From positions 873,760,626 to 873,824,625 of the forward strand of contig NC_081409.1 in NCBI RefSeq assembly GCF_030272615.1: DNA of 64,000 nt, written 5' to 3'. How positions within the stretch are numbered: the stretch's first letter is position 1; each line of letters starts with the position of its first letter. Both the position numbers and the translations under genes were made by a program. This document shows positions 35,363 to 44,661 of the stretch, piece after piece. The notes under the pieces are model-generated. The model was not told the DNA's origin. It made no database searches and worked only from the letters and a program-made list of their open reading frames with translations. The stretch is from Cryptomeria japonica (Eukaryota > Streptophyta > Pinopsida > Cupressales > Cupressaceae).

Positions 35363-36304
35363 TCAGTATTCTTTCTTTTCATCATCTTTGTCAGGACAGT
35401 TAGAAGCCATATGTCCAATTTTATCACAGTTAAAACATTTTAAAGGTAACTTCCCTTTATACTTACCTTTGCCTCTCGGTAACCTTCTAGCCAATAATGC
35501 TTCAAACTCTTCTTGCTTTCTGATTTCCTCATATAGTTTGTGTACTTCTTCCATGCTTTTGCGAAATCTCTCACTTGATCCACTGTGATTTCCTTCAGTA
35601 TACTTAGACATTCTATCATTATAATCTTCAGATTCACTGAGATGAAAAGAACTAAATGTAGATTCAACTTTGTTTACCGAAGACCCACTGTTATCAAACT
35701 TACTTAACTCAAAAGCATGTAGCTTACCAATAGTAGCATCCAAAGAGACTAGCATGTTTGGTACAGACCTCAATTCATTAATTGTAGAGACTCTAATGGC
35801 ATAAGTAGGTAGAAGTGTTCTCAACAGCTTACTTGTTACATCCTTTTCTTCAATAGTTTCTCCTGCTCCTTTGATTTGATTGACAATTTCCTTTAACCTT
35901 GTACTGTATTGGATTATGTTCTCACCTTCATTCATTCTCATGGATTCAAGTTTTCCTCTTAGATTGTCTGCTTTTTCTCTTTGAACATGTTCATCTCCAC
36001 CATACAAAGATGTGAGCTTATTCCACATTGCTTTGGCATCCTTACAACCTTCTAGATCATTAAACTCCAAGTCTGTCAAAGCTGATGTTATCTCTATCAT
36101 TGCTTGAATGTGTTCTTGCTTTGCCTTTATTTCTTCCATTGTCATAGGGTAGGTGCTAGGTGCAATAAAATCATTCTCCAGATAATATGTTGCATATTCT
36201 CCAATTCCTGATAAGTGCAGCTTCAACCTTTTCTGCCATGTAGTGAAACTTGACTTGTTCATCTTTGGTGCATCTCTTTTATACATCTTCGGATCTTGCC
36301 TCAA
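35363..36304 (-). CDS. E gag (copia type), open
   Basis: 313 codons without a stop, from ATG 36304, about 30 bases from the primer site. It has the UBN2-type Gag core (TWQKRLKLHLSGIGEYATYY, AMWNKLTSLYGG, NLRGKLESMRMNEGENIIQY, INELRSVPNM), a Lys-rich region, and one complete zinc knuckle, CFNCDKIGHMASNC. It is the most intact protein-coding gene of the copia elements here. The stop at 35363 lies in the gag-protease linker, so it may be a mutation within a gag-pol frame. The contrast with N1 ORF1 is clear: that has four knuckles and no such core. Confidence 0.85.
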   Translation of the reverse strand: MRQDPKMYKRDAPKMNKSSFTTWQKRLKLHLSGIGEYATYYLENDFIAPSTYPMTMEEIKAKQEHIQAMIEITSALTDLEFNDLEGCKDAKAMWNKLTSLYGGDEHVQREKADNLRGKLESMRMNEGENIIQYSTRLKEIVNQIKGAGETIEEKDVTSKLLRTLLPTYAIRVSTINELRSVPNMLVSLDATIGKLHAFELSKFDNSGSSVNKVESTFSSFHLSESEDYNDRMSKYTEGNHSGSSERFRKSMEEVHKLYEEIRKQEEFEALLARRLPRGKGKYKGKLPLKCFNCDKIGHMASNCPDKDDEKKEY

Positions 36305-36334
36305 GTACCTTTAAACTTTTCTTCCAGAGTCCAA

Positions 36335-37857
36335 GCTCTAATACCTCAATAATAATTACTCTTATCAGATTCAACATCGGTAGCATTTACTTGATATGCA
36401 ACTTATGCCTGTAAATCATTCACTCATAAATAGATAAACATGAAACATTAAATCACATTTGACACCAGATTTAATGTGGAAACCCTAAATAGGGAAAAAA
36501 CATTGTGGGATTTCGAACCCACAAGAAAATATACTCTTCTAGAGTATGCTCAGTTAAAAGAAAATCCTGTTAAAGATTACATACACATTGCTAGATGTGA
36601 CCCGGTCAAGGGATTTCCCTCAGATCTGTTAGAATCTTCACTTTATTAGAAGTGACCTTGTCAAAGGATTTCAAACACTCATTCAGAATGTTACCTTCCA
36701 AGAGGATTTACAAATAAGACTGTTAAGTCCACTTGGTTAAGAAATTTCCTGTCACTTACAAAAATAAATAACAGTAATAAAATATGTCTGCAGCTTCACA
36801 TATAAAATGTTAAAGTAGATTCTATATGCTCAATGTGCTCAAGATAATATTGTCATAAGACTTATCTTTCTCCTTGTTGGGCTTCTCAATCTGTTCTTCA
36901 ATCAGATCTTCAATCTTTTGTACTCGGTAATCACCTCTGTAGCATCACTGTGCTTCAGTTTGCCTGCATCCTTTGTTCAACAACATTACTTTATTTATAA
37001 GCAATGCCCAACCGCTTAATCTCCTTAAGCACATTTGCCATGATTAATCTTAGCCATCAGATATTCAAACTTGACTAGGTTCATTGTATCCTTTGATCTG
37101 AAAAATGTTTTATCTTGCCTTGAAACTTGTATACCTTTCTTGGTACTTGTGCTCGGTTAGGACCATTCAATCTGTGCTGTAGATCTTACTCTTGAATTTT
37201 AATTTCCGTTGATCCTTAACAAACTTCTTGCATGACATTCCTATCTTTAATAAACCTCCAGCTCATTGGCATCCTTCATTTAATAATGTATACACTTATT
37301 TAATGCATTCAGTTACTGCTCAGTTGATACTCAGTTAATACTGAACTTTACTCGATAGACATTCTCTTCTCGGTGACTTTTTCTTTCATTAACCGACATC
37401 GGTAACCTTGGAGTTTACCGACTAGCTCCTTGCTCGGTAAAATAGAATAGTATCAAACCTTTACTCATTCTATTACATGAAATCTATTCCCCTTCTTGTT
37501 CAATCTTCGAATACATATATATAGGATATCAAAACAATCAAAACATCATAATCTCATCATTGTCTAACTCGGTAATTTAGTTGCCCATTGAATAACATAT
37601 TACTCCCCTTCATTTTCACATTCTTTCTGTGTCACTTACTGACATCTTTATACTCATCAAAACATACTTTTTAAGATATGGCAACATCATACTAAATCAG
37701 AAAATCAATTGCTTGACATCAATGACAAAATAATAATATTAAGACAATAATCATCCTTTATCAATTATATCATTCATCTCCAACAACCTTCTCAATATCA
37801 TCAACCATCAAACTTATTGTAATGCCAACAATCTCTCAATTTATTGTAATGCCAACA
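36335..37857 (-). repeat. Damaged primer site and truncated 5' LTR of E
   Basis: The primer site reads GCTCTAATACC (36335-36345; one G-to-A change) and runs directly into LTR sequence CTCAATAATAATT. The last 35-40 bases of the LTR, including the C-rich end present at 30246-30285, are missing. An ACC microhomology lies at the break. The LTR then continues to 37857, including the duplicated terminus (37813-37857). Confidence 0.8.
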
Positions 37858-38165
37858 GCCTTAATATTCGCTCATCACTTCTACATTATCCATCATGTTT
37901 ATCCTATATGAAATTGATTTACAAGATCTCATACTTATATGAGTCTCATTACAATATACCATATCGGCTTTACAAAAGATATTTACAAATAAATACAATA
38001 AACAAAATCCTGTCGGCTGGGATACCGATAAACATTGTTGTTGTTGTCGATGAAGTGTCTGTTGATGTCGGTGCCTGTCGGTGCCACAGGATTGCAAGGT
38101 TGCCATCAATAACAACACCTTCAATCATCTATAATTCTCATTAGAGTGTGCAATACCAATAGAAG

Positions 38166-39296
38166 CACCTAGAGAACCATCAGAAAAAGTTTTTGGTAGT
38201 GCAGAAACAATTGAGAGTGGTGTACAAACAATGAAACAAAGAAAGAAAAGAGAAAAGTATATAAGGAACGCACCAAAATAGGTAAAGGAAATAAAAGAAA
38301 ATGTTTTGAACATTACTGGAATAATGGAAAGTGAACTGGGAGGATTACAACTGGAGGCACATATTTCACTGGTTGGTACATCATCTAACAGTGAAATACC
38401 TGTTGAATTTAAGAGAGTTGATAGGAAGAGAAAACCTTCACCGATACCCTCTCCTTCACCCAAGAAAACAAGAACTCTGAGAAAGAAGCAACAAGCAGTA
38501 AGACAACCGGCAAAGAAGTTAACACCCAAGAAGAAATAGAAACAAGTGATACCACCTTTGGATAATTTACTGAATAAAATCATTGATGTCAGTAACTTGG
38601 CAAATGTGAGCAAGTTGTATAACACATTCACTGATTCAGAAAAGGAAAGTGTCGAAAATAGTATTATTCTACATTTGGACATATACAAGAAAGCGTTAAT
38701 TGAAGTTGTAGATGACCTACCAAATGATCTATATAGAAGGTTAGATGCAAAGAGGATTGCATTAATGGAGTTGGACAAGAAACTTAAGGTTGAAAAACTC
38801 CTAGCTATACATCCAGTTAACTCGAAAGAGGAGATTGATGAGTTAATATGTGAGGCTAACAAATCCATTTTTGCTAGTGGTCACCGACAAGTAAGCTTAA
38901 TGGATGGTAGAGTTAATGAAATTGCAGAGGAAATGACTGATAAATGGGATATCTTTTTTGTAGAAAAGGAAAAATAGGAAGAATTGAACAAACCTAAGAA
39001 AACATTCAAAGTTGGAGAAATTTGAGAAGGAAAAAGCAAGGATCAAGGCAAATGCCAGAGAGCTGAAGTATAAACTTAGTCCAAAATTAGATAACCTTAT
39101 CTCTCTGAGAAATGAGATCCCAAAGGCATTAATTCAAGGGGAAAGATCATCAAAGGAGCATATGCATCATCTCACCAGCACGATCCAATGAACTAAGGCA
39201 ACCATAAATGATAGCAACCGATTCATGTAGATTTTAAATTTGGTTTTGGCTGATATATTTTAGATTGTAACCAACTGGTTACAAACCTTAAGGTGA
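38166..39296 (+). pseudogene. B ORF2, carboxyl-terminal part with linker deletion
   Basis: It continues the ORF2 of B after C, in the correct phase (PREPSEKVFGSAETIES). A stop lies near 38278. Then come open stretches 38306-38539, with the Lys/Arg-rich PSPSPKKTRTLRKKQQAV tail, and 38546-38977, the helical block (DDLPNDLYRRLDAKRIALME). After KTFKV (near 39010) the sequence jumps to LEKFEKEKARIKANARELKY, so the Thr/Glu-rich linker and the first part of the end domain are deleted and the frame changes. It ends near 39296. Bases 39297-39499 are 3' non-coding. Confidence 0.75.
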
Positions 39297-39330
39297 AATT
39301 TTGCACTCGTTTGACAATTTTTGACAACCT

Positions 39331-40304
39331 TTGTCATTGATTTCAAAGGGGGAGTAGTGGGATAGAGAAAAATGGCTATTCAGAGGAGATCATCTACTCA
39401 AGGGGAGTACATATTTTTGGCAAATTTTTGGACTTCACTTTTCGGAACAGTTTTTGGATTTTTCTCATAAGTGTTGCCATCAATGCCAAAGGGGGAGATT
39501 GTTGGCATTCTACACTCTAATGAGAAATGATGGTGGTCATTGATGGAAACCTACTGGCAACCTTCTGGCAACCACTTGACATTCATCTAGTAAAGACACC
39601 GACAGGCACCGACACCAATAGACACTTCACCGACAATGGCAACAATGCATACCGACACTCCAGCCAATAGGAATAAACTTTTGTTTATTGTATTTAATTG
39701 TAATTATCTTTTGTAAAGCCAACATGGCATATTGCAATAGACTCATATATGTATGAGATCTTGTAAATCATTTTCATATAGAAGATGGAATAGGAATGAG
39801 CGAATAATAAAAAAGTTATATGTGAATGCATTAGGCAGATTTTGTATAAGGTTTATGGTTATAGTATGAGCTTAAACCAGTACTGAACCTGGCATAGTTG
39901 ATGTTGATTTGAAGTAGTACATTGTATTGGATTTTCATAATCTATTTTGTAAGTCAATGAGACTTCTACTTTGTAGATTGAGCAGTGAGCTCTAGGCAGT
40001 TGGCCTACCTGCATGTGCAGGCCCCTCATTGTAAGTAATATTTATTCATTGGCCAATGAGTGAATATTGTGTGTCACAAATCCCACCAAGTTTTTTCCCA
40101 CACCGGGTTTCCTTGTTAAACATCTTGTGTTATGGTGTGTTTTCTATGCTATCATTATTGTTTCTGTTTACTGCATTAATTCTTATTTACCAGTACACTG
40201 TTCTGGAATGCCAAATACTTAATAAGGTTAAAAAATATGTCAATCGGTTAGATATTGATTCACCCCCCCTCTCAGTATCTTTGGGACTATCATTAATCTT
40301 AACA
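39331..40304 (+). repeat. Polypurine tracts and 3' LTR of B
   Basis: The second tract-like copy (CATTGATTTCAAAGGGGGAG) is at about 39335-39354. The main tract CATCAATGCCAAAGGGGGAG is at 39478-39497, followed by LTR 39500-40304 (805 bp) with C-rich end CACCCCCCCTCTCAGTATCT. The exact duplication ATATC follows. Confidence 0.87.
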
Positions 40305-40309
40305 ATATC

Positions 40310-41136
40310 TTTCACTTGAACACTGGTAATAAGACATGTTTGATTTCTCATATTGATGAAAGTTGGTTATTACATAAGAGGTTGTGTCATGTTAATTTTG
40401 ATTGTATTGTTAAGATCAGTTCAACTAAGGTAGTTGGAGATATACCTAAGATTGTGAAGCCTCATAATCCGACATGTAAGGAATGTCAATTTGGAAAGCA
40501 AGTTAGAACTTATTTTAAGAGCATACATGATAAATCTAATGATGTACTTGATTTCATTCACACTGACTTATGTGATCCAGCAAGGACTTTCAAGGTGATA
40601 GGTATTTCATGTTGATTATTGATGACTATTCTAGAATAACGTGGGTGACTTTTCTGAGGGAGAAGTCTGAAGCTTTTGAGAAATTCAAGATCTTTAAAGA
40701 AAAGGTTGAAATGGAAACTAGATTGAAAATCAAATGTCTAAGATCAGATCAAGGAGGTGAGTTCACTTCTCATGAATTTAACAGTTATTGTGAGACAAAT
40801 GGAATCAGGTTACAGGTATCTATACCTAGGACTCCTCAACGGAATGGAGTAGTGGAAAGAAAGAACATAACCATTTTAGATGTACCAAGATCTATGTTGA
40901 TGGAAGCCAAATTGCCTCATATCTACTAGAGAGAAGCAGTGAGTACAACAGTCTACACATTCAACAGAGTTCACGTAAAAGGTGAAACCTGTAAGACCCC
41001 TTATGAACTATGGTTTGGACATACACCTACTGTTAAATATTTCAAATTTTTTGGAAGTAAATGCTATATCAAAAGAGATGATTCAAGTGGAAAGTTTGAT
41101 CCTAGATGTGATGAAGGGATATTTCTTGGTTACTAA
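40310..41136 (+). pseudogene. P integrase
   Basis: The zinc finger is present: HKRLCH (H-X4-H) and CKECQFGKQ (C-X2-C). The core shows FIHTDLCDP, a DDYSR segment, RSDQGGEF and NGVVERKN, so all three acidic residues of the DDE triad are readable. A frameshift lies near 40600 and a stop at 40927-40929. The last open part (40939-41136) holds YELWFGHTPTVKYFKFFGSK and a FLGY end. Another frameshift precedes the reverse transcriptase. Confidence 0.88.
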
Positions 41137-41342
41137 ATTCAAAGAAAAGCATATAGATGTTATAACAAAAGTTTGTAGAAAATTGTAGAGAGTGCTAATG
41201 TGAAAGTAGATGAGAAGTACATAAATCATTCTATATAATATGACAAGGAACCGACAGTAGAAATAATCATAACTAAACTGGCAATGCCTCAACCGATATA
41301 GGAAGCTGAGAGATTACACTAGCACAATCCAAAACTTCAACT

Positions 41343-42500
41343 GTGACTGATGATCAGAGTAGTGAACTTGAAGTTCAAAAGACAACAAGGTATGTAAGAT
41401 TAAATCATTTTGAAGATCAAATCATTGGAGATAGGAACAAGGGAGTTATGACTAGAAGGAGACTAGCTAATGAAGAGGTATGTCTTATTTCTCAAGTTGA
41501 ACCAGCAACTATTATTGAAGCTTGTGAGGATAAACATTGGTTAAAGGCTATGGAAGATGAATTAGATAGGATAGAGAAGATTGAAACTTGGACTTTAGTT
41601 CCTCAGCCTAAAAATAAGAATGTTATTGGAACTAAATGGGTTTTTAAGAATAAACTGAATGAGGATGGTCAAGTTGTAAGAAATGAGGCTAGATTGGTTT
41701 GTAAAGAATATTCTCAAATGGAAGGAATTGATTATGGTGAGACATTTGCACCTGTAGCTAAAATTGAAGCTGTTAGACTATTTTTTGCCTATGTAGCTTA
41801 TAAGAACTATAAGGTTTATCGAATGGATGTTAAATGTGCATTTTTTAATGCTGAACTGGAGGAAGAAGTATACATTGAGCAACCTGATGGATTTTCACTG
41901 ACAGATGATAAAGATATGGTTTGTAGATTGAAGAAATCTTTATATGATTTGAAACAAGCTCCTAGAGCTTGGTATACAATGTTAGATAAATATCTTATGA
42001 ATCTTGGTTTTACTAAAGGCAATGCTGATAGTAATTTGTATTACAAAATTACTGATGATGATATTCTGATTATTGAAGTATTTGTTGATGATATCATTTT
42101 TGGAGGAGAAGATAAATTGTGCATGGAATTTGCTAACAATATGAAGAATGAATTTGAAATGTCCATGATTGGTGAGATGAAATTTTTCTTAGGTTTACGA
42201 ATTACTCAAACTGCCAAAGGCATTTTTATCTGTCAAACTAAGTATCTGAGGGAATTGTTGAAGAATTTTGGTATGGATAATTCCAAACTGGTAAGTACTC
42301 CTATGGTGACAGGTGGGAAATGATCTATCAAGGATACTTATACACCAGTAAATTTGATAAGGTACAAGTCTATTATTGGTGGTTTGTTATATCTAACTTA
42401 GACTAGACTTGATATTATGAATGCAGTAAGTATTGTCTCAAGATATCAAATTAATCCTAAAGAAAATCATGAATGTGCAGTAAAGAGGATATTCTAATAT
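41343..42500 (+). pseudogene. P reverse transcriptase
   Basis: Open from 41343 to 42323: IETWTLVPQPKNKNVIGTKW, MEGIDYGETFAPVAK, SLYDLKQAPRAWY and the catalytic VFVDDIIFGGEDK. MIGEMKFFLGLRITQ and FGMDNSKLVSTPM follow. Stops at 42321-42323, near 42401 and near 42497 interrupt the connection to RNase H, all in the same frame. In the PRAWY motif, Asp replaces the usual Gly (LYDLKQ). Confidence 0.9.
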
Positions 42501-43034
42501 TTGGAAGGAACAATAGAATATGGCTTATGGTATTATAAAAATGATGATTTCACTTTATGTGCATATACTGACTCATATTCGACAGGAGATACTGATGACA
42601 TGAAGAGCACTTCTCATGGAGATTTCTTTCTTGGAAAGAAACTAGTTTCATGGATCAGCAAAAAACAGTCATGCATTTCTTTATCTACTGCAGAAGTTGA
42701 GTATGTTGCAGCAACAACTAATTGGACTCAAGTCTTGTGGATGATGAAAATGTTGAAGGATATCAAGGTAAACTGTAGTGAACCGATAGTTATCTACTCT
42801 GATAACTCTACAGCTATTGACATGTCTAAAAATCCGATATTTCACTCTAAGACTAAGCATATATCAATAAAGTATAACTTTCTGAAGGAAAAGGTAGAAG
42901 GAAAGGAAGTCAAATTGGTTTATGTGAACACTAAAGAACAGATTGCAAATATATTCACTAAACCACTATCTAAGGAATCATTTGAGTATTTAAGAGACAG
43001 GTTAGGGGTTTTTACCCCTCTGGCAAAGACTTGA
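42501..43034 (+). pseudogene. P RNase H
   Basis: Open for 177 codons in the reverse-transcriptase frame. CAYTDSYSTGDTDDMKSTSHG, LSTAEVEYVAA and YSDNSTAIDMSKNP carry the acidic residues of copia RNase H. It ends TKEQIANIFTKPLSKESFEYLRDRLGVF. Bases 43035-43412 are 3' non-coding, with one purine tract at about 43180-43202 and the main one at 43390-43411. Confidence 0.88.
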
Positions 43035-43412
43035 TTGATGGAGTTTGTCATCAGTCCAACATGCATTATCAGAGATATTATTCATTCTAGTACTAAAGTG
43101 GTGCTACTACTCGGGGGGAGTAGTCAGCTTTGTGATTCAAAGGATTACATTATTGCTTTGATATTTTTGTCATATTTTTGGCATTGATGTCAAAGGGGGA
43201 GAGATATTGATGTGAACAATAAAAAAAAGGAGTCGTATACATAAGGGGGAGAGATTTATTTAGAACTATATAGATATATCATTCAGACAAGGAGAGTTAT
43301 TGATATTTAGAAGATTGTTGGTTGTCTTCCATAGGGGGAGACTTGTTTGGAATTTCTAGGTACTTAGATGTTTTTCACATCTATTGTTGCCATCAATACC
43401 AAAGGGGGAGAT

Positions 43413-44656
43413 TGGTGGCATTATGGATGAATTGATTATGTGTTGCATTGATGTTTTGTCACTGATGTCAAAACTAGCTATTATGGATGGTTACCGAAAG
43501 ACAAGTTTTGGTTACGAATAGAAGATCTAGTGTTATCAACATAAGAGATTATATGTTGGACACTTCCAACATGTTTGGATCAATGGAGTATGTTTCATTT
43601 TATGTGTTACATACTCTTGGGACATGTTTTGGTTAGTTAGTATTGACCTAGTAATCAGATGCTATCATATATTCTTGTAAACCCTTACCGATATTGGTTT
43701 AAGGTTTTACCAACAGATCTTTCACTGAGGAATCTTGATATGATGCATAAGTGGTGTTGGTGCAACTTCTAAATGGATTTTAGGATGCTAAAGATGTTCT
43801 TTGATCATGCTTCAACTGCTTGAAGATATTTCTTTGGAGTGGTGGACCTAGAATAGGTCTGGTGCCTATCTAGGTTATGGACTGGTATCATGTTAATGTG
43901 TAGTCTACACATTACCGGGATGTTTTAGGATGATTTATGGATTTATTATTGTTGTTTTGGTCTTAAGCCGACATGGCATATCATTGTAATATGGATTTAT
44001 GTAATGATCTTATTGTAATATATTTTAGGTGGCTGACCTAATTGGATTAGGCCTTAGGGTTGGTATAAATGAATGTAAGATCTCATTGTAAGATTGGGTA
44101 TCATGGTCATGAATTGTAATATCTTATGCGAAGGAATTTGGGTTGATTATTGAGGATTGAATTGGGATTAAGGAAGAGGTCAAAGGCCTCCGGTATTGAG
44201 CTTAACCAAGACTGTAATCAGGCATGGTAGATGCTATCTCTGGTAGTTCACTCTATTGGATTATTATCCAAATATCTTGAGGTGGTTTTAACCTTTGTGT
44301 AGTCAATGAAACTCTTTTATAATGAGCAGTACGCTCTATGCAATGTGCCTTCCTACATGTGCAGGCCCCTCATTGTAACACATACTTTCTGTAGAAGTAT
44401 CATCTGACTGTGGGTAGGCTTCCCACCATGGTTTTTCCCTTTTTGGGTTTTCCACATACAAATCATGGTGTTATGTGGTATGATTGCATTGTGTTGAGTA
44501 TATGTTTCATTGTTAAGTTTAATTGCTTATTGGTATTTGTTTCTTCTTTACCGGTACTTAATCTGGTAAAAGGTTATTAAGTGCATTAAATGTTATAATC
44601 TATTAACAAGAGATTCACCCCACCCCCCTCCTACTTGTTCACCAGTTATCCTAACA
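43413..44656 (+). repeat. 3' LTR of P
   Basis: 1,244 bp, TGGTGGCATTATGG...CTAACA, directly after AAAGGGGGAGAT. It is colinear with 13527-14756. Its C-rich end is interrupted (CACCCCACCCCCCTCCTACTTG). gatat follows. Confidence 0.87.
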
Positions 44657-44661
44657 GATAT

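Larger units (their letters stand above)
30246..37857 (-). mobile_element. Copia element E, gag-pol, inserted in an LTR of C
   Basis: 7.6 kb on the minus strand with LTRs 30246-31787 and about 36345-37857 and the exact target duplication GCCTT. The interior (about 4.5 kb) encodes gag, protease, integrase, reverse transcriptase and RNase H in copia order. The gag-protease part and the integrase-RNase H part are in different frames, and there are about ten stops. Its LTRs are longer than those of P, and its gag is a different lineage. Confidence 0.92.
19697..38160 (-). mobile_element. N1 copy C, inserted in ORF2 of B, split by D and E
   Basis: The left end is LTR 19697-20479; the right end is LTR 29771-38160, itself split by E. 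Flanking 5-mers are ggaag (19692-19696) and agaag (38161-38165), a duplication with one G/A mismatch. The orientation is minus, from the primer site at 29757-29768. C and B share LTR subfamily II, so this is one family member inserted head-on into another. Its ORF1 is nearly all deleted and fused to ORF2. Confidence 0.88.
29771..38160 (-). repeat. 5' LTR of C (split by copia E)
   Basis: The parts 29771-30245 and 37863-38160 align with the uninterrupted C 3' LTR at 19697-20479. The exact duplication GCCTT (30241-30245, 37858-37862) flanks E. The last bases are eroded (CAATACCAAT where TGCCAACA is expected). Confidence 0.86.
16296..40304 (+). mobile_element. N1 copy B, inserted in P, itself split by C
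   Basis: LTRs at 16296-17104 and 39500-40304, with the exact target duplication ATATC at 16291-16295 and 40305-40309. Its own length without copy C is about 5.5 kb. It carries ORF1 (17176-18288) and ORF2 (18592-19696 plus 38166-39296) and no pol. In element sense, LTR subfamily II ends CAGTATCTTTGGGACTATCATTAATC(C/T)TAACA. Confidence 0.9.
13527..44656 (+). mobile_element. Copia element P, gag-pol, split by N1 copy B
   Basis: LTRs at 13527-14756 and 43413-44656, flanked by gatac (13522-13526) and gatat (44657-44661). With B removed the interior is about 4.6 kb and reads gag, protease, integrase, reverse transcriptase, RNase H. This is the Ty1/copia order. Several stops and frameshifts show it is dead. 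The sequence before 16291 and after 40310 is continuous in the protease-integrase linker. Confidence 0.9.

Noticed and set aside
38125-38868. 247-codon minus-strand frame, long and open
   Set aside because: Antisense of ORF2 of copy B. The sense frame is homologous to A and C; the antisense frame is long only because stops are rare opposite Lys/Glu-rich codons.
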